From contig OZ251531.1 in assembly GCA_965243185.1 (NCBI GenBank), positions 558,001 through 622,000 on the forward strand: a stretch of DNA of 64,000 nt, given 5' to 3'. The stretch is from CBDBCU01 sp965243185. Its GTDB lineage: Bacteria > Chloroflexota > Dehalococcoidia > Lucifugimonadales > UBA3495. The notes beneath the pieces are model-generated. The model did not search any database, was not told the origin of the DNA, and worked only from the letters and a program-made list of their open reading frames with translations. The position numbers and the translations under genes are program-made. Shown here piece after piece: positions 21,970-30,745 of the stretch. Positions within the stretch are counted from its first letter, which is position 1. Every line of letters starts with the position of its first letter.

Positions 21970-24087
21970 ATGCGTAACCTTTGGCTATTGAGCGGCTTGT
22001 CGGCGGGACTGGCCGTCATCGCCCTCATTATCGCGGTCATCGCCCTGTCCGGTTCCGCCGCGCCAGCCCAAACCTCCGCCCTTCCGGACAAGTCCAACCC
22101 TACCGACTACACCGTCGCCTTTGTCCGCGAAGCCGTCCGCTACTACCAGGAAAACGGCCGGGAAGCCACCCTCAACTACTACAACTCCCGGGAAAGCGTC
22201 GACGGCTCTTGGTATGTTTTCATCTATGACGATAAAAACATCCGCATCGCCCATCCCATCCGTCCCGACCTCCTCGGCTTGCCGGTCACCGGCCCCACCG
22301 GCGTGGACATCACCGGCTACGCCTACGGCGAGGTAATGGCGGAAACCACCGCCGAAGGCCAGTGGGTCGATTATGTTTTCCTCAACCCGGACACCGGCTT
22401 TCAGCAGCGCAAACATTCCTGGCTGGTCAAGCACGACGGCATCACTTTCGGCTCCGGCTGGTATCAGGGTAGCCCCATCCAGACCGCCGACAAATCCAAC
22501 CCGGTTGACTACACCGTCGCTCTGGTCAATCAGGCCCTCCGTCGCTATGACCGGGAGGGCCGCGCGGCTACCATCAGCTACTACAATACCCCGGAAAGCG
22601 TCGATGCCGAATGGTATGTTTTTATCATCGACGAACAGGGTAAAGTAGCCGCCAACGCCGACCAATCCCTGGTCGGCCAGGATTTGACCGGGCCGCTGGG
22701 CGTTGACATCACCGGCTATCGCTTCGGCGAAGTGATGGCTGCCGCTGATGAAAACGGCCAATGGGTGGACTATGTCTTTAACAACCCGGATACCGGCTTT
22801 CAGCAGCGCAAACATTCCTGGGTAATCCAGCGCGATGGCTTGATTTTCGGCTCCGGCTGGTATCAGGGCGCGGCGGTCCGGGCTGCCGACAAGACCAATC
22901 CCATCGAATACACCGTTTCCCTGGTGGACGCCGCCCTCCGCCGCTATGCCCGGGACGGCCGCGACGCTACCATCGGATACTACAATACCCCGGAAAGCGT
23001 CGATGCCGAATGGTATGTTTTCATCATCGACGAACAGGGTAAAGTAGCCGCCAACGCTGACCAATCCCTGGTCGGCCAGGATTTGACCGGGCCGCTGGGC
23101 GTTGACATCACCGGCTATCGCTTCGGCGAAGTGATGGCTGCCGCTGATGAAAACGGCCAATGGGTGGACTATGTCTTTAACAACCCGGATACCGGCTTTC
23201 AGCAGCGCAAACATTCCTGGGTAATCCAGCGCGATGGCTTGATTTTCGGCTCCGGCTGGTATCAGGGCGCGGCGGTCCGGGCTGCCGACAAGACCAATCC
23301 CATCGAATACACCGTTTCCCTGGTGGACGCCGCCCTCCGCCGCTATGCCCGGGACGGCCGCGACGCTACCATTGAATACTACAATACCCGGGAAAGCGTC
23401 GATGGCGACTGGTATGTTTTCATCATCGAGGAAAACGGCATCCTGCTCGCCCATCCCAATCAAGCCTTCCTCGGCGAGGACTTGAAAGGCGACTTGGGCA
23501 TCGACATTGCCCAATACCGCTTCGGCGATGTCATCCTGGCGGTTACTGAGGAAGGCGACTGGGTCGATTATATGAACCTGAACCCGGTAACCGGCAATCA
23601 GGAATTCAAGCAGAGCTGGGTAGTGCGCCGCGACGGCTTGCTGTTCGGCGCCGGCTGGTATCAAGCCGTGCCGCCCCTGGGCATCACCAAAGCCGACCCC
23701 CGCGCCTACGCCGTCGCTCAGGTCGAGCAAGCCACGGAACTTTACCAGTCCCGCGGCCGGGACGCCGCCCTCCAATACTACAACTCCCCGGAAAATGTCG
23801 ATGGCTCCTGGTATGTTTTCATCATCGACGAAAACGACCGCCTGATTGCCCATCCCAACCAAGCCCTGTTGGGCCAGGATATGAAAGGCGACTTGGGCGT
23901 CGACTCCGCCGGCTACCGCTTCGGCACCGCAATGCTCGCCGCCCCGGCGGAAGGCCATTGGGTGGACTATGTGTACCTGAACCCGGCCAGCGGCAATCAA
24001 GAATTCAAGCACACTTGGGCGGTGCGCCACGACGGGCTGATTTTCGGCTCCGGCTGGTACCAGGTGCTGCCCAACCTCGCCAACTAA
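21970..24087 (+). CDS. Membrane-anchored protein with five tandem Cache-like domains
   Basis: 705 residues. An N-terminal membrane segment (about 5-28, LWLLSGLSAGLAVIALIIAV) is followed by five repeats with a 133-residue period starting near residues 40, 174, 307, 440 and 573. Each repeat reads like a single Cache domain: a long helix (YTVALVNQALRRYDREG), ESVDAEWYVFIIDEQGKV, a LVGQDLTGPLGVDITGYRFGEV loop, GQWVDYVFNNPDTGFQQRKHSW and DGLIFGSGWYQG. Nothing follows the last repeat: no HAMP, kinase or methyl-accepting domain. Repeats 2 and 3 are almost identical at DNA level (period 399 bp), pointing to recent duplication or conversion. Probably an extracytoplasmic ligand-binding array; the ligand is unknown. 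Confidence 0.8.
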   Translation: MRNLWLLSGLSAGLAVIALIIAVIALSGSAAPAQTSALPDKSNPTDYTVAFVREAVRYYQENGREATLNYYNSRESVDGSWYVFIYDDKNIRIAHPIRPDLLGLPVTGPTGVDITGYAYGEVMAETTAEGQWVDYVFLNPDTGFQQRKHSWLVKHDGITFGSGWYQGSPIQTADKSNPVDYTVALVNQALRRYDREGRAATISYYNTPESVDAEWYVFIIDEQGKVAANADQSLVGQDLTGPLGVDITGYRFGEVMAAADENGQWVDYVFNNPDTGFQQRKHSWVIQRDGLIFGSGWYQGAAVRAADKTNPIEYTVSLVDAALRRYARDGRDATIGYYNTPESVDAEWYVFIIDEQGKVAANADQSLVGQDLTGPLGVDITGYRFGEVMAAADENGQWVDYVFNNPDTGFQQRKHSWVIQRDGLIFGSGWYQGAAVRAADKTNPIEYTVSLVDAALRRYARDGRDATIEYYNTRESVDGDWYVFIIEENGILLAHPNQAFLGEDLKGDLGIDIAQYRFGDVILAVTEEGDWVDYMNLNPVTGNQEFKQSWVVRRDGLLFGAGWYQAVPPLGITKADPRAYAVAQVEQATELYQSRGRDAALQYYNSPENVDGSWYVFIIDENDRLIAHPNQALLGQDMKGDLGVDSAGYRFGTAMLAAPAEGHWVDYVYLNPASGNQEFKHTWAVRHDGLIFGSGWYQVLPNLAN
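22489..23286 (+). repeat. Near-identical 399-bp direct repeats inside the Cache gene
   Basis: Units 22489-22887 and 22888-23286 differ at a small number of positions, concentrated in the first 90 bp of each unit. The first about 85 bp of the unit at 22888 recur almost unchanged at 23287. Confidence 0.9.
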
Positions 24088-24127
24088 CCCCCACTGACGG
24101 CCGGCATTTCCCGGCAAAACAAACCAT

Positions 24128-24152
24128 AGGGGCGGGTACAAAACCCGCCCCT
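24128..24152. terminator. Terminator-like hairpin between convergent genes
   Basis: Perfect 10-bp stem AGGGGCGGGT (24128-24137) and ACCCGCCCCT (24143-24152), 5-nt loop, between the end of the Cache gene and the end of the DUF2283 gene. Confidence 0.65.
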
Positions 24153-24180
24153 ACTTCTCATCCGATTGCGCCTCTTGCGG

Positions 24181-24435
24181 CTAGGGCGTTCCGTCCGCCG
24201 CCTTAACCGTGGCGGCCCCCTTGCCGGCTTTGCCCTCCTTGCCGGCAGCCCGGGCCGCGGTCAAGAGGGGCAGCAGCAGTTCGGCGGCGTGGTCGAGGGT
24301 AAAGCCTACCGCCTCGCCCGCCGCGTCATAGTCCACGATAAGGTTCTCCGCCACATCATCCGCCGCGCTGGCCGGCGCCCCGTTCCAGAGGGACAGCGTG
24401 TCAGTGTCGCTATAGTAGGAAATCCGCAGTTTCAT
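24181..24435 (-). CDS. DUF2283 protein, probable antitoxin (module copy A)
   Basis: 84 residues from ATG 24435; this start overlaps the stop of the upstream gene in the sequence ATGA, which suggests translational coupling. DUF2283 pattern: LRISYYSDTDTLSLWNG, then NLIVDYDAAGEAVGFTLDHAAELL. The C-terminus is a Lys/Gly/Ala-rich tail (ARAAGKEGKAGKGAATVK) that could bind nucleic acid. Paralog at 24730-25002. DUF2283 genes are often partners of DUF4258-type genes. Confidence 0.75.
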   Translation of the reverse strand: MKLRISYYSDTDTLSLWNGAPASAADDVAENLIVDYDAAGEAVGFTLDHAAELLLPLLTAARAAGKEGKAGKGAATVKAADGTP

Positions 24436-24671
24436 ATCCGTCCCCACTGGTTAAGTTTCTTGTGGTCGAAAAAACGGTTGAGCAGCTTCCCATCGGCAAC
24501 TATCACCCGCAGCCACTTGTCCGCCTCCGGGATATAGCCCCAATACCGGATTCGCCCGTCCGGCTGCACTTCGGAATGGTAAGGGTTAGCCAACACCCGC
24601 TCGACCCACTCCGGCCGGACTTCCGGGTGTTTCCGCTGGACTTCCCCGTCGTAGTAGTCAGTCGTCTCCAT
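24432..24671 (-). CDS. DUF4258-like small protein, probable toxin (module copy A)
   Basis: 79 residues from ATG 24671. Conserved blocks: HPEVRPEWVERVLANPYHSEVQPDGRIRYWGYIPEADKWLRVIV, then LLNRFFDHKKL, which resembles the DUF4258/BrnT-like fold. Its stop overlaps the start of the DUF2283 gene. A TATAAT box on the minus strand (24680-24685) ends 8 nt before the ATG and no ribosome-binding site is present, so the mRNA is probably leaderless. Family assignment is by pattern only. Confidence 0.65.
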   Translation of the reverse strand: METTDYYDGEVQRKHPEVRPEWVERVLANPYHSEVQPDGRIRYWGYIPEADKWLRVIVADGKLLNRFFDHKKLNQWGRI

Positions 24672-24729
24672 TAGCGGCCATTATACCCAAACCCGCCCCC
24701 TACTTCTCATCCGACTGCGCCCCTTGCGG

Positions 24730-25002
24730 CTAGCGCGGCCCCTCCGCCGCCTTAACCGTGGCGGTCCCCTTGCCGGCTTTGCCCGCCTTGCCGGCAGCCC
24801 GGGCGGCGGTTAATAGGGGCAGCAGCAGTTCGGCGGCGTGGTCGATGCTGACCGCATTAGGCCGGTCGTCATCGTCAAAGAACACCACCACGGCGTCGCT
24901 GATGTCCTCGCCGTTAGGCGTCGGCCGCCCGTTGCCCAGCCACAAGGTGTCGGTTTCCCCGTCGTACTCTATTCGTAGTTTCGGGTTTCCGGTATTCCCC
25001 AT
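24730..25002 (-). CDS. DUF2283 protein, probable antitoxin (module copy B)
   Basis: 90 residues from ATG 25002, overlapping the upstream gene by 34 bp. LRIEYDGETDTLWLGNGRPT and VVVFFDDDDRPNAVSIDHAAELL follow the DUF2283 pattern. The last 40 residues are almost the same as in copy A, including the GKAGKGTATVKAA tail, and the DNA past the stop is also shared, so the two modules arose by duplication of about 550 bp. The N-terminal halves have diverged more, which would fit a change of partner specificity. Confidence 0.75.
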   Translation of the reverse strand: MGNTGNPKLRIEYDGETDTLWLGNGRPTPNGEDISDAVVVFFDDDDRPNAVSIDHAAELLLPLLTAARAAGKAGKAGKGTATVKAAEGPR

Positions 25003-25226
25003 TTTCGCAATGCCCCCCGGTCGAAAAATCGGTTAAGCAGCTTCCCTTCATCGAGGACAACCCTGATCCACCGGCCGGCTTCCGCGATGTAGCCGTAATG
25101 CCTGACCCGGCCATCATCCTGGATTTCGGTATGGTGCGGATTAGCTACTACTTGTTCAACCCACTCATCCCGGATTTCCGGATGATTGCGCCTTGCCTGA
25201 TTTTCGTAATATCCAATGGTTTCCAT
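24969..25226 (-). CDS. DUF4258-like small protein, probable toxin (module copy B)
   Basis: 85 residues. Start set at ATG 25226 by alignment with copy A (METTDYY / METIGYY); an ATG five codons upstream overlaps a TATAAT box. Blocks NHPEIRDEWVEQVVANPHHT, GRVRHYGYIAEAGRWIRVVL and LLNRFFDRGALRKWG match copy A. Two TATAAT boxes lie at 25233-25238 and 25240-25245, the nearer one 6 nt before the ATG. The open frame extends to 25565 but the extra part shows no homology. Confidence 0.65.
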   Translation of the reverse strand: METIGYYENQARRNHPEIRDEWVEQVVANPHHTEIQDDGRVRHYGYIAEAGRWIRVVLDEGKLLNRFFDRGALRKWGIPETRNYE

Positions 25227-25590
25227 TGGTGCATTATACATTATACCCCAAGCCCTTTCCCCATCAAACCGCCCCCTTTCCCGTCCATCAACTGCAAAAC
25301 CCGCCAACGGGATACCCGTAGCCGCCACGGGGACGCCGCCCGCCACGCCGCCCGCCGACCTTAACCGGCAATATCTGAAAATAACGGTTTTAACTAAAAA
25401 ACCATTTGCCGCTAACTGCTTATTGACAAAACCCTTTTGCCATTGTATAAGTTTCCGCAATATCTGCGTATCTTTCGGGAGGCGCGGGTCTGCCGGGGCG
25501 GTTTGCCGGCAGCGCCGCCAGTAGCGGCAATGCCGACTTTCCAGCCCGGCGGTTATCCAATCCAAAATTAAGGAGGGTAGTTAACCAGGC
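25227..25590. other. Intergenic region with promoters on both strands
   Basis: Holds the minus-strand TATAAT boxes of the toxin module at its left end and the promoter of the ABC transporter operon (25423-25451) at its right end. No gene is supported. Confidence 0.6.
25423..25451 (+). promoter_or_regulatory. Promoter of the peptide-type ABC transporter operon
   Basis: TTGACA at 25423-25428 and TATAAG at 25446-25451, spacing 17 bp; the best sigma70-type match in the window. The leader to the ATG is about 130 nt and carries AAGGAGG at about 25570. Confidence 0.8.
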
Positions 25591-27519
25591 ATGGCAAACA
25601 TAGGCGCTCTTATCTCGTGGTGCCAGTGGCGGCGCGGCTTGGCCGCTGGCGCCGTCCTGCTGACCCTGCTCATCGTCGCCTGCGGCGCATCTACGCCGCC
25701 GACTGCCGTTCCGGCCCAACAGCCGGCGGCCCAGACTGAACCGGCCGCTCCGGCGCAGGAACCGGCCCAACCGGCCCCGGTTCAAGAACAGCCCACGGCC
25801 GCCCCGGCCGTCCCTACCGACGCCCGGGCTTTGACCGACACCCGGCAGTTTGAATCCACCCCGACCCCGGAACCGGCGATGGCCGGCGCTACCGCAACTC
25901 CGGTACCGACGCCCACTCCCGGAACCGCTTTTACCGCCAAGGATGAAGTAGTTATCGTTATTCAAGAGGAACCCGATTCCCTCAGCACCTGGAGCGCCGG
26001 GTGCAGCGGTAATGTACCCTCCATGGTCTGTGAGGAGGTCGCCAGCGACCCCTTCACCTGGATTGACAGCACCAACTTCGAGGTCGTCCCGCTGACCGGC
26101 GTGGAAAGCTGGTCTCAGCAGGGCCCCGACCGCTGGCGCTTTGTCCTCCGCGACGGCGTAACTTTCCATAACGGCGAACCTTGGAACGCCGCCGCCGCCA
26201 AGAAAGGCTTGGACTACCTCGGCGACAAGGAAACTTCCGGCCACGGCCGCGGCGCTTTCGGCTTCCACGGCGTCATCGGCGGCGAAGTGGTTGACGATAT
26301 GACCGTCGATGTGGTCTGCGAAGTCGCTTGCCCCGTTTTCCCCCGTTCCGCCATCTTTACTACTTTCCAGGCCCCGGAATGGTGGGACAACGCTACCGAG
26401 GACGAACAAGCTACCCACACCGTCGGCCTCGGCCCCTACCGGATTGTCGAGTGGAATCGCGGTGTCTCCGTAACCCTCGAAGCCTACGAGAACTACAAGC
26501 CCAACAACGCCTACGATGCCCAGGCTCCGGCTATCAAGAATGTCACCCAGGTCTGGCGTCCCGAACCCTTGGTACGCGCCGCGATGGTTAGCTCCGGCGA
26601 AGGCGATTGGGCTGTGGAAATCGGCTTCGAGAACATCGACGCCGTCCCCGTCGCCAAGACCGGCACCAACAACGAAGTCTTTACCTTGGTCGCCGATAAC
26701 ATTTGGCACCCGGAACTCAGCAAGAAAGACGTACGCCGCGCCTTGGCCCTCGGCGTGGACTGCCAACTGCTGATGGAGACCCTCTACGATGGCCTCCTCG
26801 AGTGCATCGGCAACATCTCCCAGTGGGGTACGGTCGGCATCAACGAAAGCAACTATGCCGACTACGGCTATGACCCGGAGGAAGCCCGCCGCCTGCTGGC
26901 CGCCGCCGGTTACTACAGCGACGAGTACGACCCGGCCAGCAACAACTGGGATGTGAACGAGGAAATCATCATCCACACCCGGGCGGCCCGCGTGTACCGG
27001 GGACTGGAAATGTTCGAGTCCGTCGTGGGCAACTGGCAGGAGGAATTGGGCGTCAACGCCAAGCTGCAAGTGCTGGAGCCGTCCAAGGCCCGGGAACACC
27101 GCCGCTCCGGCTGCGGCGCCCTCGACTCGGCAGTGCAGCTCGACTGCGTCAACCAGACCCCGCCGGGCGTCGGCCAATCCACCCACTACTACGAAACGGC
27201 TACCTCCAACGAAATGTTGGATATGCAGCGTCAGTTGCTCCTGCGGAACAGCTGCCACAATGTCAACAGCCGGGTCTGCAATCTGGTGGATGGCTTGGAC
27301 GGGATGACCTTCCAGGAAAGCATCTCCGACGCCATCGCCACCCCCTTGGGTCCGGAACGCACCGCCAAGATGGAGGCTATGGCGCAGATTATCCACGACG
27401 AATACTGGTTCCTGCCCTTCTTTGTTTCGGTAACGGTCTATGGCTTGGCCGACAACCTCGAGTGGGAACCCCGTTACGACCCCCGCACTCGGATTAACAC
27501 TATGCGGTTCACCCAGTAA
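25591..27519 (+). CDS. ABC transporter solute-binding lipoprotein, peptide/SBP_bac_5 family (1)
   Basis: 642 residues from ATG 25591. Signal peptide with lipobox LIVAC (Cys about 31), then a Pro/Ala/Gln-rich linker and a Thr-Pro stretch (ATATPVPTPTPGTAF) before the binding domain at about residue 112 (VVIVIQEEPDSL). SBP_bac_5 signals: RWRFVLRDGVTFHNGEPWNA, GLGPYRIVEWNRGVSV, VRRALALGVDCQLLM, YDPEEARRLLAAAGY. Cysteine-rich for this family. It resembles the next gene throughout (roughly two thirds of aligned residues by eye). Substrate probably peptides or another small organic compound; not determinable here. Confidence 0.9.
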   Translation: MANIGALISWCQWRRGLAAGAVLLTLLIVACGASTPPTAVPAQQPAAQTEPAAPAQEPAQPAPVQEQPTAAPAVPTDARALTDTRQFESTPTPEPAMAGATATPVPTPTPGTAFTAKDEVVIVIQEEPDSLSTWSAGCSGNVPSMVCEEVASDPFTWIDSTNFEVVPLTGVESWSQQGPDRWRFVLRDGVTFHNGEPWNAAAAKKGLDYLGDKETSGHGRGAFGFHGVIGGEVVDDMTVDVVCEVACPVFPRSAIFTTFQAPEWWDNATEDEQATHTVGLGPYRIVEWNRGVSVTLEAYENYKPNNAYDAQAPAIKNVTQVWRPEPLVRAAMVSSGEGDWAVEIGFENIDAVPVAKTGTNNEVFTLVADNIWHPELSKKDVRRALALGVDCQLLMETLYDGLLECIGNISQWGTVGINESNYADYGYDPEEARRLLAAAGYYSDEYDPASNNWDVNEEIIIHTRAARVYRGLEMFESVVGNWQEELGVNAKLQVLEPSKAREHRRSGCGALDSAVQLDCVNQTPPGVGQSTHYYETATSNEMLDMQRQLLLRNSCHNVNSRVCNLVDGLDGMTFQESISDAIATPLGPERTAKMEAMAQIIHDEYWFLPFFVSVTVYGLADNLEWEPRYDPRTRINTMRFTQ

Positions 27520-27542
27520 CCCTTTGGCACGGCAAACCGGCG

Positions 27543-27569
27543 CGCCCCGGCCTTGGGCCGGTCGGGGCG
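27543..27569 (+). terminator. GC-rich hairpin after the first binding protein
   Basis: CGCCCCGGCC (27543-27552) pairs with GCCGG-T-CGGGGCG (to 27569) across a short loop. No T-run. Position just after the binding-protein gene suggests a 3' stabiliser or partial terminator. Confidence 0.45.
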
Positions 27570-27673
27570 TCCCGGCAAGCCACCGCCAACCGTAAGTCAG
27601 CAATCAGCTAGGTGAACCCCCTTACGACAATCATCGTTCATCCGTGATTACACACGAGGAGGAGCTACCTGAG

Positions 27674-29638
27674 ATGAGACACGGAACTACCGGTAACCCC
27701 AGGAACCTGTGGCGGCGCGGGACGGCGGCCATCGCTTTGCTGCTGACCCTGTTCGTCGTCGCCTGCGGCGCCGCTACGCCGCCCACGGCCGCTCCGGCCG
27801 CGGAACAGCCGTCCCAACCGGCCGCGCAAGCCCAACCGGCCGCGCCGGCGGCAGAACCGGCCCAGCCGGCCGCCCCGGCCGAGCAGCCCGCGGCTCAAGA
27901 ACCGGCCGGCACTTCCGCCGACGCCCGGGCTCTGGTGACCGAGCAGCGGCAATTCCAGGCTACGCCGACCCCGGCGGCGGCCATGGCGGCAGCCACGGCT
28001 ACCCCGGTGCCGACGCCCACTCCCGGCACCGCATTTACCGCCAAAGACACCATCATCCTGGTGACCCAGGAGGAACCGGTTTCCCTAGGGACTTTCAGCG
28101 ACGGGTGTAGCGGTAATGTGCCGTCAATGATTTGCGAGGAAATCGCCACCGACCCCTTTACCTGGATTGACAGCACCAACTTTGAGGTGGTGCCGCTGAG
28201 TGGCGTGGACAGCTGGTCCCAAGTCGACCCCAAACGCTGGCGGTTCAATCTGCGCTCCGGTGTAACTTTCCATAACGGTGAACCCTGGAACGCCGCAGCC
28301 GCCAAATTCGGCTTGGACTGGTCCGGCGATCCCACCAGCGGCGGCGGGTACGGCTTCCACGGTCCCATCCGCGGCGAAGTGGTCGATGACCTGACTGTCG
28401 ATGTGGTCTGCGAAAACGCCTGCCCCATTTTCCCCCGCACCGCCATCTTTTCCCCCTTCCAAGCCCCCGAATGGTACCAGAATGCCAGTGAGGACGAGCG
28501 GGAGCTGAACACCATCGGCACCGGCCCTTACCGGGTAGTGGAATGGCGTCCCGGCGTGGAAGTGGAAATCGAAGCCTTCGAGGACTACCAACCCAACACC
28601 GCCTTTGACGCTCAAGCCCCCTCCATCAAGCGGGCTTTCCAAGTCTGGCGTGGTGAGAACCTGGTACGGGCGGCGATGATTGAGGCCGAGGAAGCCGACT
28701 GGGCTGTGGACATCGGCTTCGAGAACATCTCCGACGACATCAATTTCAAGACCGGCACCAACAACGAAGTCTTTACCCTGGTTGCCGATAACATCTGGCA
28801 CCCGGAACTGCGGAAGTTCGAGGTGCGCCGCGCCTTGGCCTTGGGCGTTGACTGCCAACTGCTGATGGATACCCTCTATGACGGCTTGCAGGAGTGCATC
28901 GGCAACATCTCCCAGTGGGGGACGGTCGGCATCAACGAAAGCAACTACGCTGACTATGGCTATGATCCGGAGGAAGCCGTCCGGCTGCTGACCGCCGCCG
29001 GCTACTACAGCGACGAGTACGATCCGTCCGCCAACAACCACGATGTGAACCCGGCAATCCGCATCCACACCCGGGCCGCCCGGGTCTATCGCGGCCTGGA
29101 AATGTTCGAGTCCGTAGTCGCCGGCTGGCGCGAATTGGGCGTCAACGCTCATGTCATCGTGCTGGAACCCAACCGGGCCCGGGAAGCCCGCCGCTCCGGC
29201 TGCGGGAAGTTCGTGGAAACCCAAGATGACGGGACGCAGATCCGCGACAAAGCCTTGGCTTGCGCTGAACAGGAACCCCCGGCCCCCTTCGGCTCCTCCA
29301 CTCATTTCTACGAAACGGCTACCTCCAACGAAGCACTGGATATGCAGCGTCAGCTGTATCTCCGCAACAGCTGTTTCAATGTCAACAGCCGGGTCTGCAA
29401 CTTGGCCCCCGGCTTCGATGGGATGACTTGGGAGGACAGCATCAACGACGCCGTTGCCACCCCCTTGGGCCCGGAACGTGTCCGCAAGATGGAGTACTTG
29501 GCCCAGGTTATTCACGACCAGCACTGGTTCCTCCCCTTCTTTGTCTCGGTGCAGGTCTATGGCTTGGCGGACAACCTTGAATGGGAACCCCGCTATGACC
29601 CCCGCGTCCGGGTGAATACCATGCGCTTTACCCAGTAA
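27674..29638 (+). CDS. ABC transporter solute-binding lipoprotein, peptide/SBP_bac_5 family (2)
   Basis: 654 residues from ATG 27674, preceded by GAGGAGGAGC; the frame opens at 27644. Lipobox LFVVACGAA near residue 25-30, an Ala/Pro/Gln linker, then TPVPTPTPGTAFTAKDTI and the binding domain. The same landmarks as the preceding paralog are present: RWRFNLRSGVTFHNGEPWNA, GTGPYRVVEWRPGVEVEIE, VRRALALGVDCQLLMDTLYD. One insertion near residue 525 (KFVETQDDGTQIRDKALAC) is absent from the paralog. The two binding proteins share one set of permeases, suggesting a widened substrate range. Confidence 0.9.
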   Translation: MRHGTTGNPRNLWRRGTAAIALLLTLFVVACGAATPPTAAPAAEQPSQPAAQAQPAAPAAEPAQPAAPAEQPAAQEPAGTSADARALVTEQRQFQATPTPAAAMAAATATPVPTPTPGTAFTAKDTIILVTQEEPVSLGTFSDGCSGNVPSMICEEIATDPFTWIDSTNFEVVPLSGVDSWSQVDPKRWRFNLRSGVTFHNGEPWNAAAAKFGLDWSGDPTSGGGYGFHGPIRGEVVDDLTVDVVCENACPIFPRTAIFSPFQAPEWYQNASEDERELNTIGTGPYRVVEWRPGVEVEIEAFEDYQPNTAFDAQAPSIKRAFQVWRGENLVRAAMIEAEEADWAVDIGFENISDDINFKTGTNNEVFTLVADNIWHPELRKFEVRRALALGVDCQLLMDTLYDGLQECIGNISQWGTVGINESNYADYGYDPEEAVRLLTAAGYYSDEYDPSANNHDVNPAIRIHTRAARVYRGLEMFESVVAGWRELGVNAHVIVLEPNRAREARRSGCGKFVETQDDGTQIRDKALACAEQEPPAPFGSSTHFYETATSNEALDMQRQLYLRNSCFNVNSRVCNLAPGFDGMTWEDSINDAVATPLGPERVRKMEYLAQVIHDQHWFLPFFVSVQVYGLADNLEWEPRYDPRVRVNTMRFTQ

Positions 29639-29658
29639 CCCGGCATTACCGCAACCCC

Positions 29659-29691
29659 GCGCCCCGGGAGTTTGTAAAACTCCCGGGGCGC
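29659..29691 (+). terminator. Perfect 15-bp hairpin between binding protein and permease genes
   Basis: GCGCCCCGGGAGTTT (29659-29673), loop GTA, AAACTCCCGGGGCGC (29677-29691). No T-run follows. It lies in the 177-bp gap before the permease and could lower permease expression relative to binding protein. Confidence 0.6.
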
Positions 29692-29815
29692 CACCGGCAG
29701 CTACAACCATTGGGAAAACTTGGCAAACCGGATAAGTCCAAAGCCCCGCCACGGGCGTATGCCAAGTAACTGACAACCGCCGGACTCCGCAGCCGGCTTT
29801 AGCAAGGGGACTGCT

Positions 29816-30745
29816 GTGCGTAACTATATGATTCGGCGTATCGGCCACTCCGTCTTTATCGTGGCCGGCTTGATGGGGCTGCTGTTCCTTGCCATCAATG
29901 TGCTGGGCGACCCGGTGGAGTTGATGGTGGACGAGGACGCGTCCCAGGAAACTATCGACGCCCTGCGGGAAAAATTCGGCCTCGACCGGCCCCTGCACAT
30001 CCGCTTCGCCGACTTTTATTGGGACTTGGCCCGCGGCGACTTCGGCAAGTCCCTCCGCCACCGCATCGACGCCCGGGAAATGATTCTCGACCGTCTGCCC
30101 AACACGGCGGTGCTGGCGATGGTCGCCTGGATTATCGGGATGATTGGCATACCTTTAGGGATGTTAGCGGCCCGGCGACCGCGCGGCTTTATCGACCGCA
30201 TCGTTAACATCCTCTCCTTTGCCGTCATCTCCGTCCCTCAGTTCTGGCTGGCACTGATGCTGATTCTCATCGTTTCAGTGCAGCTGGATCTGCTGCCCAC
30301 TTCCGGGTTCAAGGGGCTCGGCCCCGCCGGCTGGCAGTTTATGATTCTGCCGGCGATGGCGCTCTCGCCGCTGGTAATGGGCCGCAACGCCCAGATTACC
30401 CGCTCGACGATGATTGAGGAAATCGCCAAGCAGTATGTCGCCACCGCCCGCTCCAAGGGCTTGGCGGAAACGGCCATCCTGTACGGCCATGTCCTCAAAA
30501 ACGCCTCCATCTCCATCGTAACCCTGATGGGCGACGAACTGGCCGGCTTTATGAACGGCTCCACCGTGGTGGAAATCATCTTTGGCTGGCCCGGCATCGG
30601 CAAACTGCTGATTGACGGCATCAACGCCCGGGATTTGCCGGTGGTCACTTCCTCGGTCTTTGTCATCGCCCTGATGGTGATGGTCATTAACCTGGTGGTG
30701 GACTTGATTTATACCTGGCTGGACCCGCGCATTTCCTACAGTTAG
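29816..30745 (+). CDS. ABC transporter permease, DppB type
   Basis: 309 residues from GTG 29816 with AAGGGG upstream. Typical DppB/OppB membrane protein: N-terminal TM (IGHSVFIVAGLMGLLFLAI), the periplasmic domain (LREKFGLDRPLHIRFADFYW), five further TM segments, and the cytoplasmic EAA loop EEIAKQYVATARSKGLAETAI that contacts the ATPase. C-terminus FGWPGIGKLLIDGI...LVVDLIYTWLDPRISYS is standard. Works with the DppC-type protein downstream and the two binding proteins upstream. No ATPase genes are in the operon. Confidence 0.93.
   Translation: MRNYMIRRIGHSVFIVAGLMGLLFLAINVLGDPVELMVDEDASQETIDALREKFGLDRPLHIRFADFYWDLARGDFGKSLRHRIDAREMILDRLPNTAVLAMVAWIIGMIGIPLGMLAARRPRGFIDRIVNILSFAVISVPQFWLALMLILIVSVQLDLLPTSGFKGLGPAGWQFMILPAMALSPLVMGRNAQITRSTMIEEIAKQYVATARSKGLAETAILYGHVLKNASISIVTLMGDELAGFMNGSTVVEIIFGWPGIGKLLIDGINARDLPVVTSSVFVIALMVMVINLVVDLIYTWLDPRISYS

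Noticed and set aside
21985..24141. 718-codon minus-strand open frame opposite the Cache gene
   Set aside because: It mirrors the codon pattern and repeats of the + strand gene; no start signal or homology. The same applies to long antisense frames at 25420-27603, 28124-30061, 43193-44332 and 46606-48060.
25227..25565. N-terminal extension of the module B toxin frame
   Set aside because: Copy A starts at the equivalent of ATG 25226, and TATAAT boxes lie directly upstream of that codon.
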